This document shows positions 26,179-33,744 of a DNA stretch of 60,534 nt, piece after piece. The DNA comes from Asaia bogorensis (GTDB lineage Bacteria > Pseudomonadota > Alphaproteobacteria > Acetobacterales > Acetobacteraceae). The translations under genes were made by a program, and so were the position numbers. The stretch's first letter is position 1. The number at the start of each line of letters is the position of its first letter. The notes beneath the pieces are model-generated. The model saw only the letters and a program-made list of their open reading frames with translations, had not been told where the DNA came from and did not search any database. Location of the stretch: positions 319,482-380,015 of the forward strand of contig NZ_UEGO01000031.1 in NCBI RefSeq assembly GCF_900465345.1, read 5' to 3'.

Positions 26179-27615
26179 ATGCCAGTTTACCTGCCCGCCC
26201 TGTTCAGCATCGACCCACACGCATCTGACCCCTTGCCGGTCCAGCTTTTCGCTGCTCTGGGTCGCGCCATAAAATCGGGCAAACTGGGACATGGTGAAGC
26301 CTTGCCTTCCACGCGACAGGCCGCCGCCATGCTCGGCCTGTCGCGCAGTTCGGTCGCCACGGCCTACGACCTGCTTCGGGCGGAAGGTATTCTCGATATG
26401 CGGGCCGGACGACGCCCGGTTGTGCATTGCACGAACCTGCCCTCACCCCGGACGGTTACGGGGGGCACGACCGCCCTGTCGGACAGAGGCAGGATTCTTG
26501 CCCAGGACCCACGGGCAGCAAGCTACCAACGCGATACAGGCCGCTTATCCCCTGGTGTCCCGGATGAGGCACAGTTTCCCGCCGATCTGTGGGCCCAGAC
26601 CCTGCGTCGTGTTGCGCGCCATAATCACGGCGATGAAGCCGCCTATGGCGGGTATCACGGGGCTCACGCCCTGCGTGAGGCGATCAGCACCCGTCTCGCG
26701 AGCGATCGCGGGCTGCGTGTCAGCCCCGGGCAGATCATCATCACGCCAGGCACTCAGGCATCGCTCACGCTCATCGCGCAGGTCATGACCGACCCCGGTG
26801 ATGTGATTGCCGTGGAGGATCCCGGCTATCTGGGTGCCCGCGCGAGCTTCATGGCATCAGGCGCACGCATCGTCCCCATTCCGGTTGATGATCACGGGAT
26901 GCAGGTCAGCCAGCTGCCGCGCGAAGCGCGTCTCGTCTATATCACGCCATCGAACCAGTTCCCTCTGGGCGGTCGCATGGGGCTGGACAGACGTCTCGCC
27001 CTTCTTGACCGCGCCAGAGCCCAGAATGCGCTGATACTCGAGGACGATTATGACAGCGAATTCCTGTGGCATGGTCGCGAAATTGCCGCGCTTGCCGCGC
27101 ATGGCACGGGGTGTGAATGGCTCTATCTTGGCTCCGCCTCGAAAGCCTTGCTGCCCGGATTAAGGCTGGGCTGGATGGCTGTGCCCGAGCCCCTGGTTGC
27201 ACCCTTGCGGGCGGCACACCGCACGATGGGTCTGGCCGCCAATCTGCACGCCCAGCTTGCCCTCGCGGCCCTTATGGAAACAGGGCAATACCGGGCGCAT
27301 CTGCGCCGTATCGCGCGTCTTTACCAGCAGCGGGGCATGGCCCTTTATCATGCGCTTTCAACCGTGGAAGGGCTGCATGTCACGCCGCCGCATGGCGGGG
27401 TGCAAATCGGCGCGATCCTTGAACATGCGGGTTTCGAGACAGCCTGCCTGACAGCGCTCAGTGCAGCGGGGTATCGCATGGGGCGTCTGTCAGCCCTTTG
27501 CCAGCAGACAAAGCTGGAGGGGCTCATCATGGGCTTTGCCTCGCTGCGAGAAGACGACCCGGCCAGACTTGCCGCCCTTTTGCGCGGCGTCCTTGAAGGT
27601 GCGCCGGGCGTTTGA
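26179..27615 (+). CDS. MocR/PdxR-family regulator (GntR helix-turn-helix + aminotransferase domain)
   Basis: 478 aa. Residues ~15-85 are a GntR winged helix (LPVQLFAALGRAIKSGKL, LPSTRQAAAMLGLSRSSV). From ~125 on is a fold-type I aminotransferase domain with ITPGTQASL, EDPGYLGARA, DDYDSEF and the PLP lysine in LGSASKALLPGLRLGW. Such proteins sense PLP or amino acids. It diverges from the FMN split-barrel gene across 107 bp, so that gene is the likely target. It ends in a hairpin shared with the convergent EVE gene. Confidence 0.93.
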   Translation: MPVYLPALFSIDPHASDPLPVQLFAALGRAIKSGKLGHGEALPSTRQAAAMLGLSRSSVATAYDLLRAEGILDMRAGRRPVVHCTNLPSPRTVTGGTTALSDRGRILAQDPRAASYQRDTGRLSPGVPDEAQFPADLWAQTLRRVARHNHGDEAAYGGYHGAHALREAISTRLASDRGLRVSPGQIIITPGTQASLTLIAQVMTDPGDVIAVEDPGYLGARASFMASGARIVPIPVDDHGMQVSQLPREARLVYITPSNQFPLGGRMGLDRRLALLDRARAQNALILEDDYDSEFLWHGREIAALAAHGTGCEWLYLGSASKALLPGLRLGWMAVPEPLVAPLRAAHRTMGLAANLHAQLALAALMETGQYRAHLRRIARLYQQRGMALYHALSTVEGLHVTPPHGGVQIGAILEHAGFETACLTALSAAGYRMGRLSALCQQTKLEGLIMGFASLREDDPARLAALLRGVLEGAPGV

Positions 27616-27634
27616 GCCCGCTGCCGCAGGCTCA
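27613..27634. terminator. Hairpin containing the stop codons of both convergent genes
   Basis: TGAGCC (27613-27618) pairs with GGCTCA (27629-27634). The left arm begins with the TGA of the MocR gene; the right arm ends with the complement of the EVE-gene TGA. No T-tract; a weak terminator or 3' stabiliser at most. Confidence 0.35.
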
Positions 27635-28054
27635 GCCCTCTGGCTTGTTCCACCCTCCCATATGGCAGAGATGATGCCATTCATCTTCGGTGACAGGCGC
27701 TACCGAGAGACGTGACTGACGCAGAAGCGCCATGTCAGCCAGAGCCGGATCAGCCTTGATGGTCGCAAGAGAAACCGGATTTTCAAAGGCCCCACAGGCC
27801 TGAACATCCACGCAAACCCATTTACCGCCTTCGGCGCTCGGATCGGGATAGGATTCACGGACAACCCGGACCACACCCACGATCTCCTTGTCCGAAACCG
27901 AGTGATAGAAAAATGCCAGATCGCCACAACGCATGGCGGCGAGATTGTTGCGCGCCTGGTAATTGCGCACACCGGTCCAGGGCTCAATGTCGTTGCGCAC
28001 CTGCTGCTGCCATGAGAAGGCCTCGGGTTCGGATTTGATCAACCAGTACTGCAT
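27632..28054 (-). CDS. EVE-domain protein
   Basis: 140 aa, a single EVE/PUA-like domain. Signatures are YWLIKSEPEAFSW at the N-terminus, WTGVRNYQARNNL, GDLAFFYHS and the C-terminal LSVAPVTEDEWHHL. EVE domains bind modified bases in DNA or RNA (for example 5-methylcytosine derivatives); a target here is not known. The start at 28054 has AGAGAGGGA 6-8 nt upstream; a much longer in-frame extension is rejected. Confidence 0.9.
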   Translation of the reverse strand: MQYWLIKSEPEAFSWQQQVRNDIEPWTGVRNYQARNNLAAMRCGDLAFFYHSVSDKEIVGVVRVVRESYPDPSAEGGKWVCVDVQACGAFENPVSLATIKADPALADMALLRQSRLSVAPVTEDEWHHLCHMGGWNKPEG

Positions 28055-28111
28055 TATCGTCCCTCTCTTATCGGCCTGACCTGTCTGGGTTATCGGAAGA
28101 AACTGCACCTT

Positions 28112-28234
28112 ATGGCCTCCCTCCCCCGCCACGAATCCCGTATCAGGACGGCTTTCCGTCAAAACCCGCATTGGATGGTGGCTGAAGCGGGCTATATCAT
28201 GACCGCGATCGAGGGGGAGAGAAGCACGAAGTGA
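28112..28234 (+). CDS. Possible 40-aa ORF translationally coupled to ccmC
   Basis: An ATG-started frame of 40 codons ends in a TGA that overlaps the GTG start of ccmC (GTGA), as overlapping cluster genes do. Residues include RIRTAFRQNPHWMVAEAGY; no known family. The ribosome-binding site (GGAAG, ~13 nt) is poor. It could be a leader peptide, a remnant of an upstream ccm gene, or chance. Confidence 0.25.
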   Translation: MASLPRHESRIRTAFRQNPHWMVAEAGYIMTAIEGERSTK

Positions 28235-29031
28235 CAGGAAATGCGCAAGATACCAAGGGAGGCAAAAGCGTGGAACGGCCCGTACGGGGAACGTTCCTGC
28301 ATCGTTACGCCAATCCGGGGCGCTTCCTGAAGCTGGCGCAATGGCTGTTGCCGCTCCTGGCCCTTCTGTCATGCCTGACGCTTGGTGTCGGTCTGGTCTG
28401 GGCGCTGGTCTGGTCGCCAGCAGACTGGCAGCAGGGGGATGCCGTGCGGATCATGTATATCCATGTTCCCATGGCGATACTGGCCTCGGGTGGCTATGCC
28501 GCTCTTGCCATATGCGGGGTTCTGTCCCTCGTCTGGAAGCATCCTCTGGCCGACCTTGCCGCCGTCGAGATCGGGCCATTAGGCGCTGCCATCACGGCGC
28601 TTTGTCTGATCACCGGTTCGCTCTGGGGCAAGCCCATGTGGGGGACGTGGTGGGTGTGGGATGCGCGGCTGACCTCAGTGCTCGTGCTGTTTTTCCTGTA
28701 TCTCGGTCATATTGCGCTGATTCAGGCCTTCGACGACCCGCAGCGCGGTTATCGTGCCGCGGCTGTTCTGGCCATCGCCGGTGTCATTGATCTGCCCATC
28801 ATCAAGTTCAGTGTCAGCTGGTGGAATACCCTGCACCAGCCCGACAGCATCACGCTTACCCATGCCCCTGCCATGCCGCCCTCCATGCTGCTGCCGCTTT
28901 CATGCTGCATGGCCGGCTTTGCCTTCGGCTTCGCCGCCCTTGTGACAGGCCGCCTCAAGGCCGCCATTCTCGAAGCCCGGGCCCGACAGATCATGACCCG
29001 ATCGCTCATGCAGGAGGGACCGGCTGCGTGA
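28231..29031 (+). CDS. ccmC: Heme exporter membrane protein CcmC
   Basis: 266 aa with six membrane spans. The tryptophan-rich heme-handling loop WGTWWVWDARLTS and conserved histidines (YIHVPMA; HAPAMPPS) define CcmC, which loads heme onto CcmE at the periplasmic face. The start is GTG 28231. The gene overlaps ccmD at its stop (GTGA). It is first in this ccmCDEFGHI series; ccmA and ccmB are not in the window. Confidence 0.95.
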   Translation: MTGNAQDTKGGKSVERPVRGTFLHRYANPGRFLKLAQWLLPLLALLSCLTLGVGLVWALVWSPADWQQGDAVRIMYIHVPMAILASGGYAALAICGVLSLVWKHPLADLAAVEIGPLGAAITALCLITGSLWGKPMWGTWWVWDARLTSVLVLFFLYLGHIALIQAFDDPQRGYRAAAVLAIAGVIDLPIIKFSVSWWNTLHQPDSITLTHAPAMPPSMLLPLSCCMAGFAFGFAALVTGRLKAAILEARARQIMTRSLMQEGPAA

Positions 29032-29225
29032 CCCATCTGCCCTATATCGTTGCCTCCTATGCCGTGACGCTTGCGATGATCGGTGCCTTTACCCTGCCAC
29101 TTGTGATGCGGCTACGCCGCGCCAGAGCCCGCCTTGCGCTGCTCGAACAGCGGCAGGGAGCCAGACAACTCAGCATCGGAAGCCCCGGTACCGGGTCGAT
29201 CCCCAGCCAGGGGGTGCCCCCATGA
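29028..29225 (+). CDS. ccmD: Heme exporter protein CcmD
   Basis: 65 aa. One N-terminal span (YIVASYAVTLAMIGAFTLPLV, in parts residues ~5-25) followed by a basic stretch RLRRARARLALLEQR, the standard CcmD pattern. CcmD helps release holo-CcmE from CcmABC. Start GTG overlaps the ccmC stop; its own stop overlaps the ccmE start (ATGA). The Gly/Ser/Pro C-terminal tail is not conserved in the family. Confidence 0.85.
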   Translation: MTHLPYIVASYAVTLAMIGAFTLPLVMRLRRARARLALLEQRQGARQLSIGSPGTGSIPSQGVPP

Positions 29226-29776
29226 GCGACGCACTGTTTCAGGCACGTCCCAGACGTCGCATGACCCGAAAATCCCGCCGGTTATGGCTCGTAATGAGTT
29301 GCCTCGCCTGCTTCGCTGTTGCGACGGCACTGGTACTGAATGCGTTTTCCTCCAGCATTGTCTTCTTCATGGCGCCCTCACAGCTTGTGCAAAAACTACC
29401 CGCGCCTGACCGGGTGATCCGTCTTGGCGGCATGGTCGTGGCGGGGTCGCTCCGACGCGAAACGGATGGCAAGACACCGGTCAATTTCTTCAGGGTCACG
29501 GATGGGCAGGCCGCCGTCGAAGTACGCTTTGAGGGCATCCTGCCGGATCTGTTCCGGGAAGGGCAAAGTGTGGTCGCCCTTGGCAGCTATCATGTCGGCG
29601 CGCCCTTTGCAGCCTCTGAAGTTCTGGCCAAGCATGACGAGACCTATATGCCTAAAGAGGTGGCCGAAGCCTTGCAACGCAGCGGCAAATGGGACCCGCG
29701 CTTTGGCAAACCGCCCAGTTCCGAAAGCTGGACGAGCATGATTCGTGACGATGCCAAGGGTCATACAACACCATGA
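29222..29776 (+). CDS. ccmE: Periplasmic heme chaperone CcmE
   Basis: 184 aa. N-terminal anchor (residues ~22-42), then the OB-fold with IRLGGMVVAGSL, VNFFRVTDG and EGILPDLFREGQSVVALG. His138 in LAKHDETYMPKE is the covalent heme ligand; Tyr142 is the conserved partner (HxxxY). It carries heme from CcmC to the CcmF/H ligase. Poly-basic N-terminus orients it into the periplasm. Confidence 0.96.
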   Translation: MSDALFQARPRRRMTRKSRRLWLVMSCLACFAVATALVLNAFSSSIVFFMAPSQLVQKLPAPDRVIRLGGMVVAGSLRRETDGKTPVNFFRVTDGQAAVEVRFEGILPDLFREGQSVVALGSYHVGAPFAASEVLAKHDETYMPKEVAEALQRSGKWDPRFGKPPSSESWTSMIRDDAKGHTTP

Positions 29777-29786
29777 TGTCTGTCGC

Positions 29787-31805
29787 ATGATTTCTGTCCT
29801 GGGGGCCGAACAGGGCCATTATGCACTGGCTCTAGCCTGCGTGATCGCACTGGCCCAGTTCATCCTGCCGCTCTGGGGGGCCGCACGCGCCAGGGTTGCA
29901 CTGCTCGATCTAGCCCCGGCGCTGGCTGTAGCCCAGCTGCTGGCACTGGGCTTTTCCTTCGCAAGCCTGATTGCCTGCGCGGTAAGTGATGATTTCTCGG
30001 TTCAGAACGTGGCCGCGAATTCTGCCCTGAGCAAGCCGTTGCTCTACAAGATCACGGGCGTCTGGGGTAATCACGAGGGGTCGGTTCTGCTCTGGGCGCT
30101 TATCCTTGCCCTGTGCGGAGGCGCCGTGGCCCTGTTTGGCCGCAACCTGCCGCTTGTGCTCAAGGCCCGCGTGCTGGCCATTCTGGGTGGCGTATCGACC
30201 GGGTTCCAGCTTTTCTGTCTGCTCACCTCCGACCCTTTCGAGCGCATCTGGCCAGCGCCCGATGACGGGCAGGGCATGAACCCGCTTCTGCAGGACCCCG
30301 GCCTCGCTTTCCACCCGCCCATTCTCTACACTGGCTATGTCGGGTTTGCCGTGCCCTTCGCCTTTGCTGTCGCTGCGCTGATTGAGGGCCGTGTGGATGC
30401 GGCCTGGGGCCGCTGGGTCCGCCCCTGGGCCGTGGCAGCCTGGGCCTTTCTCACATGCGGCATCGCGATGGGCTCGTGGTGGTCCTATTATGTGCTGGGC
30501 TGGGGCGGCTACTGGTTCTGGGACCCGGTAGAAAACGCCTCGCTTATTCCCTGGCTGACCGGAACGGCCCTCGTTCATTCGGCCATCGTGGTGGAAAAAC
30601 GCGATGCCTTGCGTATCTGGACCGTTCTGCTGGCCATAGCGAGCTTCTCGTTCTCGCTTTCAGGCACGTTTCTTGTACGTTCGGGTATTCTCAATTCGGT
30701 TCATGCCTTCGCGAATGACCCAGCCCGCGGCATTTTCATTCTGGGTCTGCTCGCGCTCGTCATAGGCGGGTCGCTTGTGCTTTTTGCCTGGCGCGCGCCC
30801 TCACTCACCTCGGGGGGCATCTTTGCCCCGTTTTCACGCGAAGGCGGGCTTGTGCTCAATAACATCCTGCTTTGCGCCCTGTGCGCGGTGGTGGTGACCG
30901 GCACCATGTACCCCCCCTTCATGCAGATCCTGACAGGACGTACCCTCTCGGTCGGCAAGCCGTTTTTCGATGCCACCACCATTCCCCTGGCACTGCCCCT
31001 CCTGCTCGCGATGGGTATCGGCCCTCTGCTGCCCTGGAAGCGTGCACGCCTCTCGCCGGCGCTGCGGCGCCTCTATCCGGCGGCCTGTTTTGCTGCGGTT
31101 GGGCTTGCAACCACGCTCATTCTGCTCGACGGCCTCCTCCCCGCGCTCTGTGGGGCGGCGGGGCTGTGGGTCATTGCGGCCAGTCTTTCCGATCTGGCCA
31201 TCCGTCTTGGCATCACCACGACCCGGTGGACCGCAATACCCCGGACCATGCGCCAGCGCATGGCGGGACTTCCCCGCGCCGTATGGGGCGGGGCTCTGGC
31301 TCATATCGGCGTGGGTGTGACAGTGCTGGGCCTTACTGGCATGTCACAGGCGAGCCATTCTGTTGTGGAACTCGGCGTGGGGGAGACGATCCAGCAGGGT
31401 GCGCTGGTCTGGCGGCTCGATGGCGCCAGACAGGAGGACGGTCCGAATTACCGCGCGCTCGTGGCCGACCTGACTGTCTTGCGTGGCGGGCGTGTCATTG
31501 CCCATCTGCATCCGTCGCGTCGTGATTTCACAAGCCAGCATCAGGTGACGACCGATGTCGCCATAAGAACCAACCTGCTGCGTGACCTCTATGCTGCACT
31601 AGGTGAGGCTCATGGTACAGGCGCGCAGACCCGCTATGTGCTGCGCCTTCACAATAATCCGCTTGCCCCCTGGATATGGCTTGGCGGTGTGATCATGGCT
31701 CTCGGGGGGGCGCTTTCGCTGTCGGATCGACGCCATCGCCTCGGTGCGCCCGGCAGAGGCCGCACAGCCTCTACCTTTCCGGTCGCTAAGGAGATACGCC
31801 CATGA
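29787..31805 (+). CDS. ccmF: Cytochrome c heme lyase subunit CcmF
   Basis: 672 aa with about 15 membrane spans. The tryptophan signature WGGYWFWDPVENAS and the LLYKITGVWGNHEGS motif mark CcmF, the core of the heme ligation complex. The start is uncertain: GTG 29745 and ATG 29751 overlap ccmE; I prefer ATG 29787 because GAEQGHYALAL then aligns with family N-termini, though its ribosome-binding site is poor. It is followed directly by ccmG (4-bp overlap). Confidence 0.93.
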   Translation: MISVLGAEQGHYALALACVIALAQFILPLWGAARARVALLDLAPALAVAQLLALGFSFASLIACAVSDDFSVQNVAANSALSKPLLYKITGVWGNHEGSVLLWALILALCGGAVALFGRNLPLVLKARVLAILGGVSTGFQLFCLLTSDPFERIWPAPDDGQGMNPLLQDPGLAFHPPILYTGYVGFAVPFAFAVAALIEGRVDAAWGRWVRPWAVAAWAFLTCGIAMGSWWSYYVLGWGGYWFWDPVENASLIPWLTGTALVHSAIVVEKRDALRIWTVLLAIASFSFSLSGTFLVRSGILNSVHAFANDPARGIFILGLLALVIGGSLVLFAWRAPSLTSGGIFAPFSREGGLVLNNILLCALCAVVVTGTMYPPFMQILTGRTLSVGKPFFDATTIPLALPLLLAMGIGPLLPWKRARLSPALRRLYPAACFAAVGLATTLILLDGLLPALCGAAGLWVIAASLSDLAIRLGITTTRWTAIPRTMRQRMAGLPRAVWGGALAHIGVGVTVLGLTGMSQASHSVVELGVGETIQQGALVWRLDGARQEDGPNYRALVADLTVLRGGRVIAHLHPSRRDFTSQHQVTTDVAIRTNLLRDLYAALGEAHGTGAQTRYVLRLHNNPLAPWIWLGGVIMALGGALSLSDRRHRLGAPGRGRTASTFPVAKEIRP

Positions 31806-32392
31806 CACGCCTGACAAGACGCCAGATGTTCATGGCGCTTCCCGTAGCCGGGGCGACTCTTGCGGGGCTGGGATGCTGGAAGATGCTGGCGGCGATGCAG
31901 GACGGTTCCTTCGACCCTCACGCCATCCGCAACGATCAGGCGAGCGAGACGATTCCGGATTTTTCGCTACCCGGTCTGAGCGGGCAAACTAACGGCTTCT
32001 CAACCGCCGATCTCAAAGCCAGCCCTGTGCCTGTGCTCGTGAATTTCTTCGCCTCCTGGTGTATCCCCTGCGTCGCAGAAATGGCCGCCCTGCGGGTGAT
32101 CAGCCGCGACCTTGCTCTTTGGGGCATTGCCTACAAGGACAAGCCGCAGGATGCCCGTCGTTTCATCGAGCGCGATGGCTCGCCTTATGCACGCACCGGC
32201 CTGGATGAAAGCGGCATGACCGCCATCGACTGGGGCGTGACCGGTGTGCCCGAAAGTTTTCTTGTCATGCCGGGTGGGCATATTGCCTGGCACGGCGCGG
32301 CCGCGCTTGATGAAGCCCTGTTTCATCACACGATCCTGCCTCTCGCCAAGCACGCGTCTGCCCCATCTACAGGTGATGGCAGGTCGCCATGA
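31802..32392 (+). CDS. ccmG: Thiol:disulfide interchange protein CcmG/DsbE
   Basis: 196 aa. N-terminal membrane anchor, then a thioredoxin fold with the active site FFASWCIPCVAEM and the cis-Pro region GVTGVPESFLV. CcmG reduces the CXXCH cysteines of apocytochrome c (via CcmH) before heme attachment. Starts inside the ccmF stop (ATGA overlap), ends overlapping ccmH. Confidence 0.93.
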   Translation: MTRLTRRQMFMALPVAGATLAGLGCWKMLAAMQDGSFDPHAIRNDQASETIPDFSLPGLSGQTNGFSTADLKASPVPVLVNFFASWCIPCVAEMAALRVISRDLALWGIAYKDKPQDARRFIERDGSPYARTGLDESGMTAIDWGVTGVPESFLVMPGGHIAWHGAAALDEALFHHTILPLAKHASAPSTGDGRSP

Positions 32393-32901
32393 GCCCGTCG
32401 GGATTGGCCTTTCGTTCTCTCGCTCCGGCATGGCTTGGTGTTGTTCTGCTGACAGCGCTGCTGGCTTTCACACCCCTGATATCCGGCCGGGCTCTGGCGC
32501 TGGACGATCCGTCCGAGATGCTGCACGACCCCGCACAGGAAAAGCGGGCGGCTGCCATAGGTGCCCAATTGCGCTGTCTGGTGTGCCAGAACGAATCCAT
32601 TGAGGACAGCAGCGCAGGGCTGGCGCGCGACTTGCGCCATGTCGTGCGCGAGCATGTGGCGAAAGGCGAGAGCGACGCCCAGATCATGGCGTGGATGACC
32701 CATCGCTATGGCGAGTTCATCCGGTTGAAGCCGCAATTCTCGATGGCCACATTATTGCTCTGGATCATGCCGGCTCTGGCAATTGCCGTCGGTATTGGCG
32801 CGGCGCTTGTGATGATGCGCCGCAAGCAGGAAGAACCGCCCCTGACTGAAGCCGAAGCCACGCGTCTGGCCAGTCTGCTGCGTGAGGAGAGCAAGTCATG
32901 A
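32389..32901 (+). CDS. ccmH: Cytochrome c maturation protein CcmH (CycL)
   Basis: 170 aa. Signal sequence, then the CcmH signature LRCLVCQNESIEDSSA, whose Cys pair handles apocytochrome thiols, a three-helix bundle and a C-terminal membrane span (MATLLLWIMPALAIAVGI, residues ~113-135). It is the short, single-domain form; the TPR part is the separate next gene, ccmI. Confidence 0.94.
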   Translation: MSPSGLAFRSLAPAWLGVVLLTALLAFTPLISGRALALDDPSEMLHDPAQEKRAAAIGAQLRCLVCQNESIEDSSAGLARDLRHVVREHVAKGESDAQIMAWMTHRYGEFIRLKPQFSMATLLLWIMPALAIAVGIGAALVMMRRKQEEPPLTEAEATRLASLLREESKS

Positions 32902-33695
32902 GCTGGACCGGTTTCCTGCTTGTCACGCTTCTGGCCCTCTCGCCGCTGCTTTGGCTGATATTCCTCCAGTCGAAGCGCCAGATCCCACCCGTCGGGCCAC
33001 GCCTGTCAGCGCTTTCGCTGTATCGCAAGCAGTTAAGCGAACTCGACCGGGATATAGCCTCCGGGCTGATCGACCCCGCTGAGGCGGGTAAGGCACGGCT
33101 GGAGATACAGCGTCGCATTCTTGCCGCCGACGCGCTGCCTGATGACGGACTCACAGCCCGCGCCCTGCCAGCAGGGCGTGTGGATCCTGATAATCGCGAG
33201 GGCCATCGGGCGCAGGTTTCACAAGGTATGCGGCGCGGGAAATCCGTGCTCTGGCTACCCGTGCTGCCCATCGCTGGGCTCGCGCTTTACCTGGTGAACG
33301 GTCATCCGTCACTTCCACCCCAGCCGCATCAGAACCGCGCGCGCAGTGTCTCGCCGGAACTGCAGGCGCTTTTCGGCAAGTTGGCCCGGCAGGTGGCAAC
33401 ACTCTCCCCTCAGGACCCGGATTTCATCCGATCGGCCCTGCTGCTGGGTCAGGTGGATGAGGCCATTAATCGCCCTGGTGAGGCTATCGGCCTGTATCGT
33501 CGTGTTCTGGCTGTACGCTTCATCCCCGATCTGGCCGTGCAGGTGGCAGAGCTTCAGACACGCCGTGACGGTCACATCTCACCCGATAGTCTCGCTTTGT
33601 ATCGGCGCGCTGTGGATGAAGCCCCGGCAGATGCCCCGTGGCGTCTGGCGGTCGAGGCCCGCATCGCAACGGGCGAGCACGAGAACACCCCCTGA
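32898..33695 (+). CDS. ccmI: Cytochrome c maturation protein CcmI (apocytochrome chaperone)
   Basis: 265 aa. N-terminal span (residues ~4-22), then the CcmI-1 domain with LYRKQLSELDRDIASGLIDPAEA, a second span (SVLWLPVLPIAGLALYLV) and a TPR-like periplasmic region (residues ~150-250). CcmI binds the C-terminus of apocytochrome c for the ligase. Overlaps the ccmH stop. Last gene of the cluster; convergent with the hypothetical gene at 33745. Confidence 0.88.
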   Translation: MSWTGFLLVTLLALSPLLWLIFLQSKRQIPPVGPRLSALSLYRKQLSELDRDIASGLIDPAEAGKARLEIQRRILAADALPDDGLTARALPAGRVDPDNREGHRAQVSQGMRRGKSVLWLPVLPIAGLALYLVNGHPSLPPQPHQNRARSVSPELQALFGKLARQVATLSPQDPDFIRSALLLGQVDEAINRPGEAIGLYRRVLAVRFIPDLAVQVAELQTRRDGHISPDSLALYRRAVDEAPADAPWRLAVEARIATGEHENTP

Positions 33696-33744
33696 AATCA
33701 GCCCAAGACCTGCCGCCACACTTCCTGCCCGAATTCAGCGCGCC

